From: Scleroderma bovista
Lineage: Eukaryota > Basidiomycota > Agaricomycetes > Boletales > Sclerodermataceae
Direction: 5' to 3'
NCBI GenBank assembly: GCA_037178675.1
Contig: JAYMGJ010000020.1
Location: forward strand, 124,001-188,000
Length of the DNA: 64,000 nucleotides
Within the stretch, counting starts at the first letter, position 1; each line of letters opens with the position of its first letter. The notes beneath the pieces are model-generated. The model was not told the origin of the DNA. It ran no database searches and saw nothing but the letters and a program-made list of their open reading frames with translations. Made by a program: the position numbers and the translations under genes. Of this stretch, positions 35,781-47,900 are shown one piece after another.

Positions 35781-36699
35781 TATGCGGTCACTAAAGTTGC
35801 AACCATCTGGTGCATCCCAACGGAAAGGTCAACTGGGAGGTCAAGGGGAACAGGTGGTGCCGCAGTGCCAGAGTCCAGGAATGCCAAGGAACAAAAGCGG
35901 TGTCACATATAACCAGCAACTTGGTTGGAAAGATGATAATCAGTGGGGTAAGACACAGGAGCAGCCATGAAGGGGAGCTAAATAGGACACAAGCAAAGCC
36001 GGGATATTCTAGAATATTTATGTGGCGACCATGGGTAGATTGAGGGGTGATAGCTGGATAATCAACGAAATTCAAACCTATCAATAAATTATATAGGAAA
36101 AATAAAGACAGGAAATGGAATTTACTGTTTTGGAGCGGTGCCAACATGTAGATACAAATCATGTTAGAAGATCAGCCGTGGGTGGAACCCACATCAGTAA
36201 GCATTGATTGGCCAAACCTGTAAATAATACATAAGAAGGTGAGCAATTGATACAATTTGAAATGTCACAGGTTGGTATAAAGTCCGCGGGAGAGGTTGCT
36301 CCCAGCCGCGGTGACCAATCGGACAATGGTGATGTATCAGTACATATGATTGATTGCTGATATCAAATGCAGGAGGAGAGAAATTATCTGACAAAGAAGA
36401 GAGGATAATACCAACATTGGAATGATTGTTATCTTGCGGGATATTTGTTATCGATGGGTCAACTTGCTGCAGCCATTAGGCACGGTGAGAGATTCACAAA
36501 ATAGATCGCCAATTCATATTAGAAAAAGGCAATAATGAGGTGTCAATTCCCTGACCAATTCTGTCTTTACATTTGGCATTCACAGCGAATTACTTATATT
36601 GCGACCGCGGTTATATGTCATCGCGGGGAGATTAGATATCTAATTGAAATCCAGACATACTAATCACATATAGATAGGAGAAAAGGGATGAACTAATTA

Positions 36700-37640
36700 T
36701 ATATCCGTGGGAGCAATGGGTGATATTGATCAATGCCAACTGGGTGGGGGGTCATTGTTTGATAAACAATGGTAGGCCGTACGTGGGAATGTTGGTGGAT
36801 CAATTATAAATATCAATCATTACTCCCCATTCTACACCCATGGATTCCTCCAGTATTCATGCATGCACACTCTCGGCTACTTTACAATATGTGGGTATCA
36901 GATTCCGTCGGTTTGTACATGCTTTGCAGCAGAGAGGGGAAGATTCGCTGTGGGAGAAGATCAATTGGCATGCCCATGTATTGGCGGAAGTGGTGCGATG
37001 CTTGAATTCCAATCACATCAAATGGGCTGACCAATCCTGCAGGCAATTTTGGAGCGATTACTTGCGGTGTGCAACAAGCATGGGCTGGTGATGCAGGTTC
37101 CCATGGTTGCAGCTCAAGTCATGGAATGGGTGTCTATTGGGGACCCAGATGCACCAACATTGATGCGCCAGATCAAAACCATCGAGGTCTTCAAGGTGTA
37201 TCCCGCGGAAGCCAGAGTCCACAGTCCACGGGCCACACCGGGAGAATGGTGAGTATGGGGTATCCCTGGCAATGTGGTACCACGGCAAACACTCAGCCAG
37301 CTAGTCAGAGAGGCACAGCAATTCTTTCCGCAGAACCAGGTGAGTTCACAACGATATGAAAACACATTGCTAATCATCATTCATTGCAGCCAGGGGATTA
37401 TGGCATTCCGAGCCTATTCAAAGTCAATGAAACCACGGGGTTGGGGATCGAGGATATCAAATTACAAACCCAGCATCTCTTGAACGAAGTGGATGAGAAG
37501 ATCTTTTGTCAAAATGCACGATTACATCATCTCGTCGACCGCATGAGCATGGTGGAATACCTAACAGATTCTCCCGATGAGCTGGAGGAGAAGTGGGTGG
37601 TGTCCGCGGACAAACTTTGGAGGGGAACAGACCATTGAAT
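36700..37640 (+). CDS. Unknown KDZ-borne gene
   Basis: Plus-strand pieces in order, probably split by introns near 37,040, 37,250 and 37,340: 'YVGIRFRRFVHALQQRGEDS', 'WEKINWHAHVLAEVVRCLNS', 'ILERLLAVCNKHGLVMQVPM', 'IKTIEVFKVYPAEARVHSPR', then 'QPGDYGIPSLFKVNETTGLG' and 'EKIFCQNARLHHLVDRMSMV' to a stop at 37,636-37,638. Acidic C-terminus. I do not recognise it. A junction such as TTGCAG before 'CCAGGGGATTATGGC' (37,389) is a good acceptor, which supports a spliced gene. It may be a passenger or accessory protein of the element. Confidence 0.45.
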
Positions 37641-37948
37641 GTATTCCATAATGACACATAAAATGTAGAATTATTATGCATGTGGTGTTCAAAGGTTGGC
37701 TTCTGAACAATCAAAAGAATACTTATTGGGGAAGCCATTAACACCATGGCTGCATAAAGGTATAGTAACTCAAGTATCCTGTGAGATATTTTGGATGGCC
37801 TTGGATGGTAATGGGCTTAGGTGACATGGTAGGGTAAGTGCTATTCACCAATATTGGCACAGCATGTTTGCCAACCATAGCTTTGCACACCGCAGCCACG
37901 ACTCATCATCTCCAATTCCCAGGATGTAAAAATAATACAAACAATCAT

Positions 37949-40900
37949 CTATTGGCAAAGTTTACTCAATTTGTTGTACATGTCATATTGCCTTGCTGAA
38001 TAACATGCCATGCCACGGTCACAGTCCAATGCTGCTTTCGCTGCTTTTTCCTCCCAGAAGTTTGCCCAGTTTCTGAAGAAGTTATGTGTCCAACCCTGTT
38101 CTGAAATTATGAGGTCCACCTCCTCAGTCCATCGATCTTGTCTTGCCTTCGCCCTTAACCAATGAACCTGGTAAACTATTTGAAATTGTTAAGTAGGTAT
38201 ATATGACTGAAGATTTCAAAGCTTACACTCTGACATCCAATCATTTTTATCAGTGTCCTTTGGAATGTCCATAGTCCAGAACCATGCCAAGGAGTCATGG
38301 AGATGGCCCCTTGCATTGGGATCGGACACCGCAGTACTCACTGTGAGATCCTTCTTGTTCAGTATTTGATACTGGTCAAGAATGCTTTGGTCAGCTCCCA
38401 AAGCAACCATTTGCTTTCGACACTGATTATAGACCGCGGAATATCTTTTGACCAAGGTGTCCAGGTCCGATACCTTTTTCCAAGTGTGGGTTGTCACAGC
38501 ATAATTTTTCCCATGTTGGACCTCTGTGCGAAATAAAATTGCCTTGTCTGCGAGAGCAAGCTGTATTTCATGCAGAGCATCATTGGCCTGGCCTTGTCTG
38601 AGCTGAAGTTCTTGCTCCACCAGGCCATTCAGCTCCAATTCACTGCACCGCAGCAATCCCATATAGGAAGGCAGTGGCAGTATGGCATGTTCTGCATTCC
38701 CTGGGGATACAGTAACGAAAATACCATCTTCATCACTCCCTGGGTCACCATTGTCACGGCTATCAAGTCCACTGTCCCAGTCGGCCCCAACAAATGGTGC
38801 CGCGGTCTGCAACAAGCTATTGATTTGAGACTGTAGCCTGTCGCGACAGCGGGAAATGTCAAGCCTTTGGCTTTCGGTAGTTCTTGAATCGATCCTGCGT
38901 GCATCCAATAAGAGCACTATCTGAGACTCCTCCACCTTCAAGGCCCTTGCCATCCATGTGGCAGATCCTTGCAGTGCCCCTGCCGCGGCTTGCATTTCTA
39001 TGAGGCTAATCTCCATGGATTTAATACTTGGTGCTTGCCATGGGATTTCAGCCTTGTTCTGTATGTATTACACAAGGACATACCCTTTTCTAACTGAACT
39101 TCAAATATATCCATGGCCGTTGGATTGGATAGCCTCTCCACAAGTGCCTTCGACTCTTGGGCCTTCCAAATATCACGAATGTCTTCAGGCACAGTTGTAT
39201 CCAAAGTAGCAAAGGCATAACGAGATGATGAAAGATTCCGTTGGGCGGCAGTTAGTTTCCTCTTCAATGACAAAGCTGGAATATTTGAATACCGGTGCAA
39301 TACCTGCAATTAAGGATCACTCACGCATGTGGACCATCTTCAAGAAATTACTGTCATTCATTTGGAAGTTCAGCATTTCCTGCTGATGAGGGGCAGCCAT
39401 TCCCCGGGTGGAGGGGGAAATAATATTTAAGGACGACCAGAGAGTCTCCATTATTTCCCCGTCCACATTGCCTACTCCAGGAATGAAATTAGGGGAATAC
39501 CTCATGAAACATTCCGATTGATGTCCATGGACATGCCATATACCAATGCCGGGTTGAATCTTCAGTCTGGGTGGGAGAGACAAAAACCGGTTCTCTTCTA
39601 TATGCTGATACAGGTTTTTGCTGTATTGACAATTGATGTCATAGAAGTTTACCACCCGCTGTTGGTGGTCCATTCTGTGATGCACTGCATGCACCAAGGA
39701 ATAATCCATGTTGACTTGCCTATCCACGGGTCAATGAAGTGATTTTATATGGGAGCCGCAGACATACTGCTCTCCTTTTTGGAAATCAACCATGGCATGC
39801 GGAACAAAGCACCCATGTCTAGCACAGGCACATCCACCAATTCCAGTTGATGCCAACTGACTTCGACTAGTATTGGCCTGATTGACCGCACGATGATTGC
39901 TACAGTCCGATTTCTAATGGCAACATGAGGAATTACCGTGGCTCAAGTAAAAGAGGTCATACCTCCACTCGATTTGCGCTTCCTGCTAAATAGGACTTAT
40001 AAGGCTGCGATGTTACCATGAACCCTTTTCCATCCATCAACCAGACTTCGTTTGGAGCTTGTTTGAGCAACATATGTTCGGCTTTGAAATTTCCATCCAT
40101 AGCAATGATCCTTGAATATTTCCAGCTGTACAAATCAGTTGTATTTGCAAATAATAGAATAATTACAACCTATACTCACTGTGTGAGATCGACCCCTCCC
40201 GCAGGCGGTAAATTTACCCCAGGTTGGGGACATGTGGGGCAAAAGAGGACCAGCTCCCCTGGCCCAGGTTCCTCCGAGATTCCGTGGAATCCTTGCCACT
40301 TGAGAAGCTTCAACAATCTCCATGCCCTTGACAACCTCAGCAGATCTCTGTACCTATTCTATTTCATCCGCGGTGCCAGTGCCACGGTAAACAAAAGGTT
40401 ACCTCACTTACTGGCACCGCATGTGGGAATGCATTGGATGTTAGTCTCTGCAATTTACTATAGTAGTTCATCGCAGTGGTGCCGCATTCCACATTGTCCC
40501 GGATAAAATCATCCAGCACCTGGAAGGTAAATGCAGTCCTGGGACTTTTTGTTGTCGCAGGGAAAAGGCCAGCCATCATAAGTTGCAGATGTGAATCCTC
40601 TGAACCATCACAGCTGCAGTACTGAATGTCGCAAAAGTGCACCCCATTAGTGTGCACCAAAGTTAGGAAACTTCGGTCCCATGGTCTAGCTAGATGAGGT
40701 GGGCTCCCATCGTCCTCCACATCTTCCCAAGCATCTTCATCATCACTTGCATTATTCCCGTGGCTATACCCTCCACTAGGACATGGTTTTCCACCGTGGC
40801 CCAAGTGCATTACAAATCCAATCTGCTTTATTAATTAACATGTGGATATGGTGAAAGAACTGACCCACCAGGCGAAGAGAGAAGTCCTCAAAGAAGCTTC

Positions 40901-41000
40901 CAGTCCACCTCTGAATCCGATGGAAGGGACCGACCTCGTGTGTATCAAGGCAACAGTTTGTGCAGAAGATTGGCCTATGAGTGCAGCTTGTCACTCAAGG
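37949..41000 (-). CDS. KDZ transposase with CxC2-type cysteine region
   Basis: Minus strand, multi-exon; borders not all fixed. N-terminal Cys cluster: 'CTNCCLDTHEVGPFHRIQRW', 'GSFFEDFSLRLVG', 'HGGKPCPSGG', 'VHFCDIQYCSCDGSEDSHLQ' and 'GLFPATTKSPRTAFTFQVLD'. This is the CxC2 module known from KDZ transposases. Catalytic core (39,727-39,317): 'VNFYDINCQYSKNLYQHIEE', 'PGIGIWHVHGHQSECFMRYS', 'GVGNVDGEIMETLWSSLN' with conserved acidic residues, and 'QMNDSNFLKMVHMRE'. A helical tail follows (39,309-38,216), and a last exon 'VHWLRAKARQDRWTEEVDLI' with 'QGWTHNFFRNWANFW' to TAG at 37,949. No in-frame stop is evident in the core, so this copy may be intact. Its first exons (upstream of about 41,000) overlap a plus-strand gene and remain unclear. 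Confidence 0.85.
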
Positions 41001-42132
41001 GCGTCAGGTCACGATCGCAGTCCCATGCACCAGCTACACGGACAAGCCAAGCCAACCCCGCCCCATCACCAGCACTTACTGCTGCCCCAACCTGTACCAA
41101 CCCTCCCCGTTCCGCTCACAAACGCAAAGCCAAAAGTCCCGCACCCATGGATGTCCCCTCTCCACGTCCAGCAGCCACAGCTGGACCTTCCACACTTGGC
41201 CCATCAAGGGGCAGATGTGAAAGTAGGTTAAATATTTCCTTCGCTCTGTTCTGCTGAAAATCTAAACAGAATTTGATGGAGTGCTGATAGTGCAACTGCG
41301 ATGGCTTTCAAAATCAAGGGACTGCGGTACAAATGCCAAACACAGTGAACATACGACCACAGCAACAACTACAAGCGCCTGCAGCGAATGTTCGGACTTG
41401 AAGGAGAAGCTGGGCAATGTGACACGTAGGCTGGAGGTGCAAGAGGTTCAAATGGACACTCTTCGCCAGCTCATGGAGAGTCTGAGGTCAGGTACGCTGA
41501 TTGTCCATCCAGAACTGCCCCCTCCCCCTTCCATGCAGACTTCCACCCCACTTGGAAGTCCTGCATCGATTTTCCGTGCGCCCTCGCCTGCTGCATGCTC
41601 CCCCGACGTCCCTCCTGCAGACCATGGACCGGATCCCACACCACCCACGGTTGCAAGCATGGAATCGCCCCCACAGCCGCCTGCATCATCTTTGCCTGAT
41701 GCATCCACCACCATCGCGATCCATGTGGGATCCATTGCCCCCGACCTCTTGAACACTCTCTGGGGTCCAACCACGGTAGAAGACAGACATCCGCCTCGGT
41801 CTCCCAGCCCTGCTGGCGATGACCATGTGCCTCCATCACGCCACCCTCCCTTCATCATCTCCACAGACGATGCAATGGCTGTGGATGAAGCCAGGGATTC
41901 TGTCCCCACCACCGTGGTAAGTCCTATTGATTCACCCATGGTTCGCTACTTACATCCCCTGTAGTCTCCCAACGTTACAGAAGGTGATGGAATGCCTCTG
42001 GATCCCCAAGCGATTCCTCCCCCCATCATCATCATAAGTCCCACCAATGTCCCCGATAACTCAGTTCCCGCACCCGCGGTTTCAGATGAGGGATGTGTAG
42101 GCGCTGTGGAAGGGAATAAAATGGACACTTAA
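40940..42132 (+). CDS. KDZ-borne coiled-coil, Pro/Ser-rich protein
   Basis: Plus-strand gene. A first part with 'LCRRLAYECSLSLKGVRSRS' and a basic Ser/Pro-rich stretch is followed by an intron near 41,220-41,270. Next is 'ACSECSDLKEKLGNVTRRLE' and 'QMDTLRQLMESLRSG', a short coiled coil. A long Pro-rich acidic region leads to 'DSVPTTV', where a clear intron (GTAAGT at 41,918 to CTGTAG at 41,964) joins 'SPNVTEGDGMPLDPQAIPPP'. It stops at TAA (42,130-42,132). The Cys pattern near the start resembles fragments of fungal Zn-cluster-like proteins found in many Agaricomycete repeats, but I would not name a function. It overlaps the 5' exons of the KDZ transposase on the other strand. Confidence 0.5.
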
Positions 42133-43379
42133 TATTTTTTTTATCTCCATTCATACATTGTTTTTGCACAGACTATTTGCTTTATTCATACATCTTTGTA
42201 CTTTCTTTTTTACAACATTTCTTTTTGCCACCAGACATTGTTTTTTTGGTTCACATGTATTAAATTCTTTTTTGTCCTTTACTTTATGAATGCAATTTGT
42301 TTGTTTCACCCAAAAAATATTCTACCCCCGATTGTGCACAGATGCTGTTAATTATTTAGCAGCCCTGGTATGCCAACTGAGTCCCACCCACTTATCACCA
42401 GGGGTCCAGTAATTCGTCGTAAATAATTTCATTTGAATGGTACATTTCACTGAATTGTGTGTGGTACTATCTACCCTGCATGAGCTGTCACCACCGTGGA
42501 TTGTGCCACTTTTGCGGTGTCATTCTACTACCCAACAGTAGCTACCGCGGTTGCATCGGTGTACTGCATAACCCATCTATGACCCCAATAATGCAATCAA
42601 ATTATATTTTCCATTTCATGTTAATATATGCCTCCCATGGTGGTCACTGCGGTTGATACTTTTGTTCCGGTGGAAATGTTGCCGTGGTTAATACTTTTCC
42701 ACTTGATACTATGTCACCATTCATAGTCCTTGAATAATTGCCATGCACAGAGCGATCCAACAACCCTAGTGTTAGTTTTTATTTAATACTTCCTTTATAT
42801 AGGATAAACCTATATACCAGTCATCATTTAATATACCTGCAGTCACTATGTATTTTTGTTCCCACAGTAATAGGTGTGTTACTGACATCAAATACCAATA
42901 AGTCGCCTATATGCTGCAGCATGTCCTCTTTCCAAACATTGGTTCCATCCTGTTTCATACACTAGTGGTCCCTAAACCTAACCCCCGGTAGTTGAATTAA
43001 TCCCACGGCAGTTTCCATTACCTATTGTAATTACATCCCCGCAGCAGTTCCCCTTACCTATTGTAGTTATTACACCCCCCATGGTAGTCACACTTCACCC
43101 GCGGTAGTGACTGCTTATTTGAAATAGCTATTACCGCGGTGCCATTAGCGTAGTGGTGTCCCTTGTGTTGGACTGATTTGAACATGCTCACCTATATACC
43201 TATATTATAAAATCATGGGTCATACCTACTGCGCCATTATTATAACTGACCATGGTTCTAGCATAGTCCTGTTCTGTGTTGTACTGATTAGCCGATTTTT
43301 ATTCTGGTGTGGTTGTATGCATCAGCCTAAGGAGGTGCATGTGGTTTACATTATCACACAATATGGAATTATACCTGCA

Positions 43380-43790
43380 TGCAATCATTCCACATACCAA
43401 GGGTAGTGACAACCAACCCGCGGTAGTAACAAGCAAGCCACAGTAGTGATGACCAACCCCTCGTAGTGATTACCAACCTAGTGATTATTAACCCGCGGTA
43501 GTGATTACCAACCCGCGGTAGTGACCCATACCCCGTGGATGTGATGACCAACCCCTCATAGTGATAACCAACCTAGTGATTACAAACCTGCGGTAGTGAC
43601 CCATACCCCGCAGTAGTGATGACCAACCCCTCAGTGATTACCAACGTAGTGATTATTAACCAGCGGTAGTGATTACCAACCCGCGGTAGTGATGACCAAC
43701 CCCTCATAGTGATTACCAACCTAGTGATTATTAACCGCGGTAGTGATTACCACCCCGCAGTAGTGACACTTTACCCACGGTAGGAACACC
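43380..43790. repeat. KDZ right sub-terminal array (CCGCGG-rich)
   Basis: Tandem units of about 18-22 bp: 'aacccgcggtagtgattacc', 'aacccctcatagtgattacc' and variants, repeated some twenty times. Reverse-complemented they match the left array (CTACCGCGGGTT). Scattered further units continue to about 42,960 on the left. Confidence 0.85.
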
Positions 43791-44136
43791 CCTGATTATT
43801 GACAATAATCCCGGGGTAATTACCGTGGTGCCATTTGTGTATTGGTGCCCCCTGCTACTCTGATTTGGTTTAGCTCACCTATACACCTACATGATAATAC
43901 AATATGGGCTTGTCCAATGACATGAATGAAAGGCAGGCCTGGGCCCACCCGAATGATATAGTGAGCACAAATTATGTGCTCCCATTAATTTCCATGACAA
44001 TATTTAATTTGACCCATTCACCCTCCCCTTAATTGACAATCTAGCTCACCCATATTACATTGTGATAATATCTAAGTAGGTAGCCCATCCGTGGCAATCG
44101 ATAACAAATTATTCCTGGGCTACCATCCGCTGGTCC

Positions 44137-44202
44137 GTGACACTCGGCCGATTTTCACCTTTGGGTGGCCGTGTAAGACGGCCTAAGTAGGTGCATGGGG
44201 TC
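44137..44202. repeat. KDZ right terminal inverted repeat
   Basis: From GTGACACTCGGCCGATTTTC through GGCCGTGTAAGACGG to the TSD. Its reverse complement matches 33,243-33,306. Confidence 0.85.
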
Positions 44203-44212
44203 CTTCCGTAAC
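44203..44212. repeat. KDZ target-site duplication, right copy
   Basis: CTTCCGTAAC, differing at one base from the left copy CTTCCGTCAC. Confidence 0.75.
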
Positions 44213-44762
44213 TCCTTTGTTCTCCTTTTAGAATTGATTCCTTGCACGACGTCTGGGCGCTTATCGCCCTCGTCTTCTCCGTCTTCTTCCTCCAGCTCGA
44301 ATTCTGATCCACTTGGAGTTGAGACACCATCCGGCACTCCAAGCATGTATGCACGTAAGTCTACCATATATTTTGCACCAGCTAGCCATCGGACTCACCG
44401 TTGACCAATGTTTCCTCTTCATTGACAACTTGATCTACGTCTTCAAGATCACTCTCCGCTTGCTGGCGCGGATCCTCGCTCTGCAGTGACTGGATCGCCT
44501 TCTTTTGCACACCCAGGTTAGGCTTCTTGAAACGTTGAGTTTGGTTTGATACTTTCATTGCCAGATCGTCTTCAATACACGCAGCACGCTGAATACCAGC
44601 CTGAATAGTGGCTGCCCTCTGGGAGCTTTTGATTGCCTTGGCTGTCTTCTTGGCCTGTACAACGTCCATAGGACATCGAGCTACAGGTAAGTTGGGCTTT
44701 CCAGGATGGGCATGCTTGTTGGATGATCGCATGCTGATAGTGCGTGCCGGCAGGCTTGTCAT
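44203..44762 (-). pseudogene. Plavaka-borne second gene, 5' part
   Basis: Minus strand, starting at ATG 44,762 (MTSLPARTISMRSSNKH). Exon 1 runs to a donor near 44,402 (AACG|GTGAGT). Exon 2 from about 44,366 reads 'DLRAYMLGVPDGVSTPSGSE', an acidic run, then 'GINSKRRTKELRK' up to the KDZ insertion. The gene resumes on the other side at 33,232. Its start is 182 bp from the divergent transposase start, so the two Plavaka genes share a central promoter. Confidence 0.65.
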
Positions 44763-44944
44763 GGCGGCATTAGGTGACTAGGAGGGAGGTTAGCCTTCGG
44801 GATACCGAGTCCTTGCCTTGTATGTTTGTTTTTTTTCGCCCTCAGCCACCCTAACTCAAAACTGCACAGTTCTTATATGACATATCTACTCCGAATGACA
44901 GCTCATACGGGAGCAGCGCCGGTCGATAGAGCCACACGTTCGCT

Positions 44945-47900
44945 ATGCCTCGCCGCCCGGCAGAACGCCCGTTTGGCCACAGAATTTATGTCTGTGGTGT
45001 CAACGGCTGTACCAAGGCTTGTTCAACTCGGGGTGGTGTGAAGCGCCATATACAAAGGCGGCACCTCCACTCCAGGATTCGACCACAATGTCCCGACCCT
45101 TCTGAAACGGACGAGGTCTATCAAGATTATGACTTCCCAGATGACGTGGATCCGCATGGGCTGGATGAGCCCAATGTAGGTGCAGGGCGACGTCCTCAAG
45201 GGCGGCACACGAGTTTTCATCCTTTACTTGACGGTGTGTATACTTTCCTCAACATATCCTATACAGACACTTACCATTGCCATGCAGGAACTCCGTGTGA
45301 TCGTGCTGGACATTACCTACCACCTAACTCTCCACCGCCTCCGAACCCGAGTCCCCTTCCTGGCGACTACGGACCCTATGAAAGCAGGGTGGTCTTTGAG
45401 CTCGCCGAATTCCTATACAGTCGCGAACAGATGCCAGCCGCCAAGATTGATGAATTGCTGGCAATCATGGCTTCAATGTACGACAAGGACCCACCGTTTC
45501 GTTCGCACAAGGACATGTATGATACGATTGATGCTACAAGACATGGGGACTCCCCTTGGCAGTCGTTCTCAGTGACATATTCAGGCGCAATGCCTGATGA
45601 CCCCCCTACTTGGATGACCGCCAAGTATGATGTCTGGTTCCGCGATCCAAAGGTGGTCCTTGAGCATCAACTCGCGAACCCTGACTTCAAGAACGAGATA
45701 GATTATGCTGCAAAGGTCATTGTTGATGAAGATGGGCACCACAAAGTATGTGATTTGATGTCGGGGCAGTGGGTGTTCGACCAGTCTGTAAGTAGTTCTT
45801 TTCTAATTGCCGCCAAAGTATCTAATTTCGAATCTGCTGATCTCAGGACACCATTGCAAAGGATGCCGACACACACAGTGCGATGTTCGTGCCTGTAGTT
45901 CTTGGCAGTGACAAGACTACGGTCTCGGTTGCGATGGGTCACACGGAGTACTACCCCCTTTACATCTCACTTGGGAACATACACAATAATGTCCATTGAG
46001 CACACCGCGATGCTGTATCAATACTCGCGTTTCTCGCCATTCCCAAGAGTAAGAATATACTACTTTTTGGATTGCATACTCATTTGTATGAACATAGCTG
46101 ATGAGGCGCACAAGAGTGATGCAGCATTCTGCTGTTTTCACCGCCAACTGTTCCATAGCTTGATTGCAGTTGTCTTAGACTCACTGAAGCCACACATGAC
46201 CAGGCCAGTCATCACACTGTGCCCAGATGGGCATTTTCGATGTGTGGTGTATGGACTTGGCCCTTACATCACGGACTATCCAGAACAGGTCTTATTAACC
46301 TGTGTAGTACAAGGATGGTGTGCACGGTAGGTTGACATCACACTCCATGCAACTGATCTTACTGTTTAGTGTCAGGTGCTCCGCCAAGAACAATAACCTG
46401 GATGGTGGCGGTGGTCGCCGCTGAAAAGATAACAATGTGTTTGGGTGGCTGCTCCCTCAGATGAGGTGCATTCAACCCAGGGACTTCTGGAGGTCTGGCA
46501 AGGCTCCCAAGGACTAAGGAGACTAAGAAACTAGAGAGTGGAAGGGTGGTTCAGTCACTCCAAGACTGAGCTCAAAGATATACACTGAAGAGAAGGATAT
46601 TGCTTAGTAAGCTAAGTACAAGCCTACATAGCTAAGGTAAAGAGTCCAGTATCAGTACTACCAATCTACACACCTAGAGACAGGACTGTCTCTACACCGC
46701 TCCCATGAACTGTCCGAGGCGCTCATCGCAGTCCTGGATCCTTGTATGCTATCGGATGATTATGGAATTGTCAATGACATTTTGGTGCGCGCATGTTTGT
46801 TCTTCTCTGTTCAACCTAGCTTACTGTAATCTGACAGCCCTTCACTACAAACTTTCCCCGTGCTGACATCCACGAACTTATTGCCCCAGATTTACTTCAT
46901 CAACTTATCAAGGGAACATTCAAGGACCACCTTGTCACTTGGATCAATGAATATTTGGAGCTTGAGCACAGCAAGCAACATGCCAGTGAAATCATTGCTG
47001 ACATTGATCGGAGGTAGGTGATTGTGGTCCATGGCCACACACACACTGAAATGCACATTAGAATTGCAGCCGTGCCGTCGTTTCCTGCGCTCAGGCGATT
47101 TCCAGAGGGCCGTGGGTTCAAACAATGGACCGGGGACGATTCAAAGGCATTAATGAAGGTGAGCGAGTCACACATACCAACCATCCATGATATCAACTAA
47201 CCACCATATCTCTTCATGTCACCTTTGTAAATGGTGAGGTTTACTTACCTGCCATAGCTGGCCATGTTCCCCTGGGCATGGTGCACACTCTATCTGCATT
47301 TCTTGATTTTTGTTATTTAGTCCGGCAGTCTGTCCTTAACGAAGTGACTCTGGATGCGATCGACACAGCCGTAGCTCGCTTCCATCAAGAACGCACTGTT
47401 TTCATTACATCTGGTGTACGTATCCATCTGTCCCTCCCGCGTCAACATGCAATGGTACATTATCACGAACTTATCGAATTGTTTGGTGCGCCAAATGGGT
47501 TGTGCTCGTCAATAACGGAGTCGAAGCATATCAGAGCTGTAAAAGAACCATGGCGACGCTCCAACAGGTTCAATGCCCTGGGACAGATGCTCGTCACGAA
47601 TCAACACCTCGACAAGCTAGCTGCGGCATGAAGATGGTTCACAGAGCACGGAATGTTGGATGGACCCCTTCTCCCGGTTGGAATGGAGGCTGTGAGGGTG
47701 GATGTAGAAGATGAGGAAGGTGGCGCGGTGGATGATGAACCGGCAACTTATACAGTCAAACTGGCATCTCGACCTGGTGCATCCCTCATTTTGATTATTT
47801 GCTTAGGCTGTTGACACACTTTGTACAGTGTATGGTGTGTCTGGCTTGGTTTCGCATGTTGCAGTGCAACTCGGTCTCCCAGGACTGCAAGACATGATCT

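Larger units (their letters stand above)
33243..44202. mobile_element. KDZ (Kyakuja-Dileera-Zisupton) transposon carrying a TET/JBP-type gene, 10.96 kb
   Basis: Bounded by imperfect inverted repeats: left 33,243 to about 33,306, right about 44,137 to 44,202. The inner 44 bp match almost perfectly and the outer part is looser. A 10-bp near-identical direct duplication flanks it. It carries a KDZ transposase with its CxC2-type Cys region (37,949 to about 41,000, minus), a TET/JBP-like dioxygenase (34,358-35,780, minus), a plus-strand coiled-coil gene (40,940-42,132) and an unknown plus-strand gene (36,700-37,640). Near both ends are arrays of a CTACCGCGGGTTG-like unit in opposite orientation. 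Fungal KDZ elements carrying TET/JBP genes are known from published comparative genomics; this copy is inserted in Plavaka and broken by a solo LTR. Confidence 0.87.

Noticed and set aside
41448..41939. 163-codon Gly-rich frame on the minus strand
   Set aside because: Antisense to the Pro-rich KDZ passenger gene, which has a well-supported intron; GGN runs mirror CCN runs.
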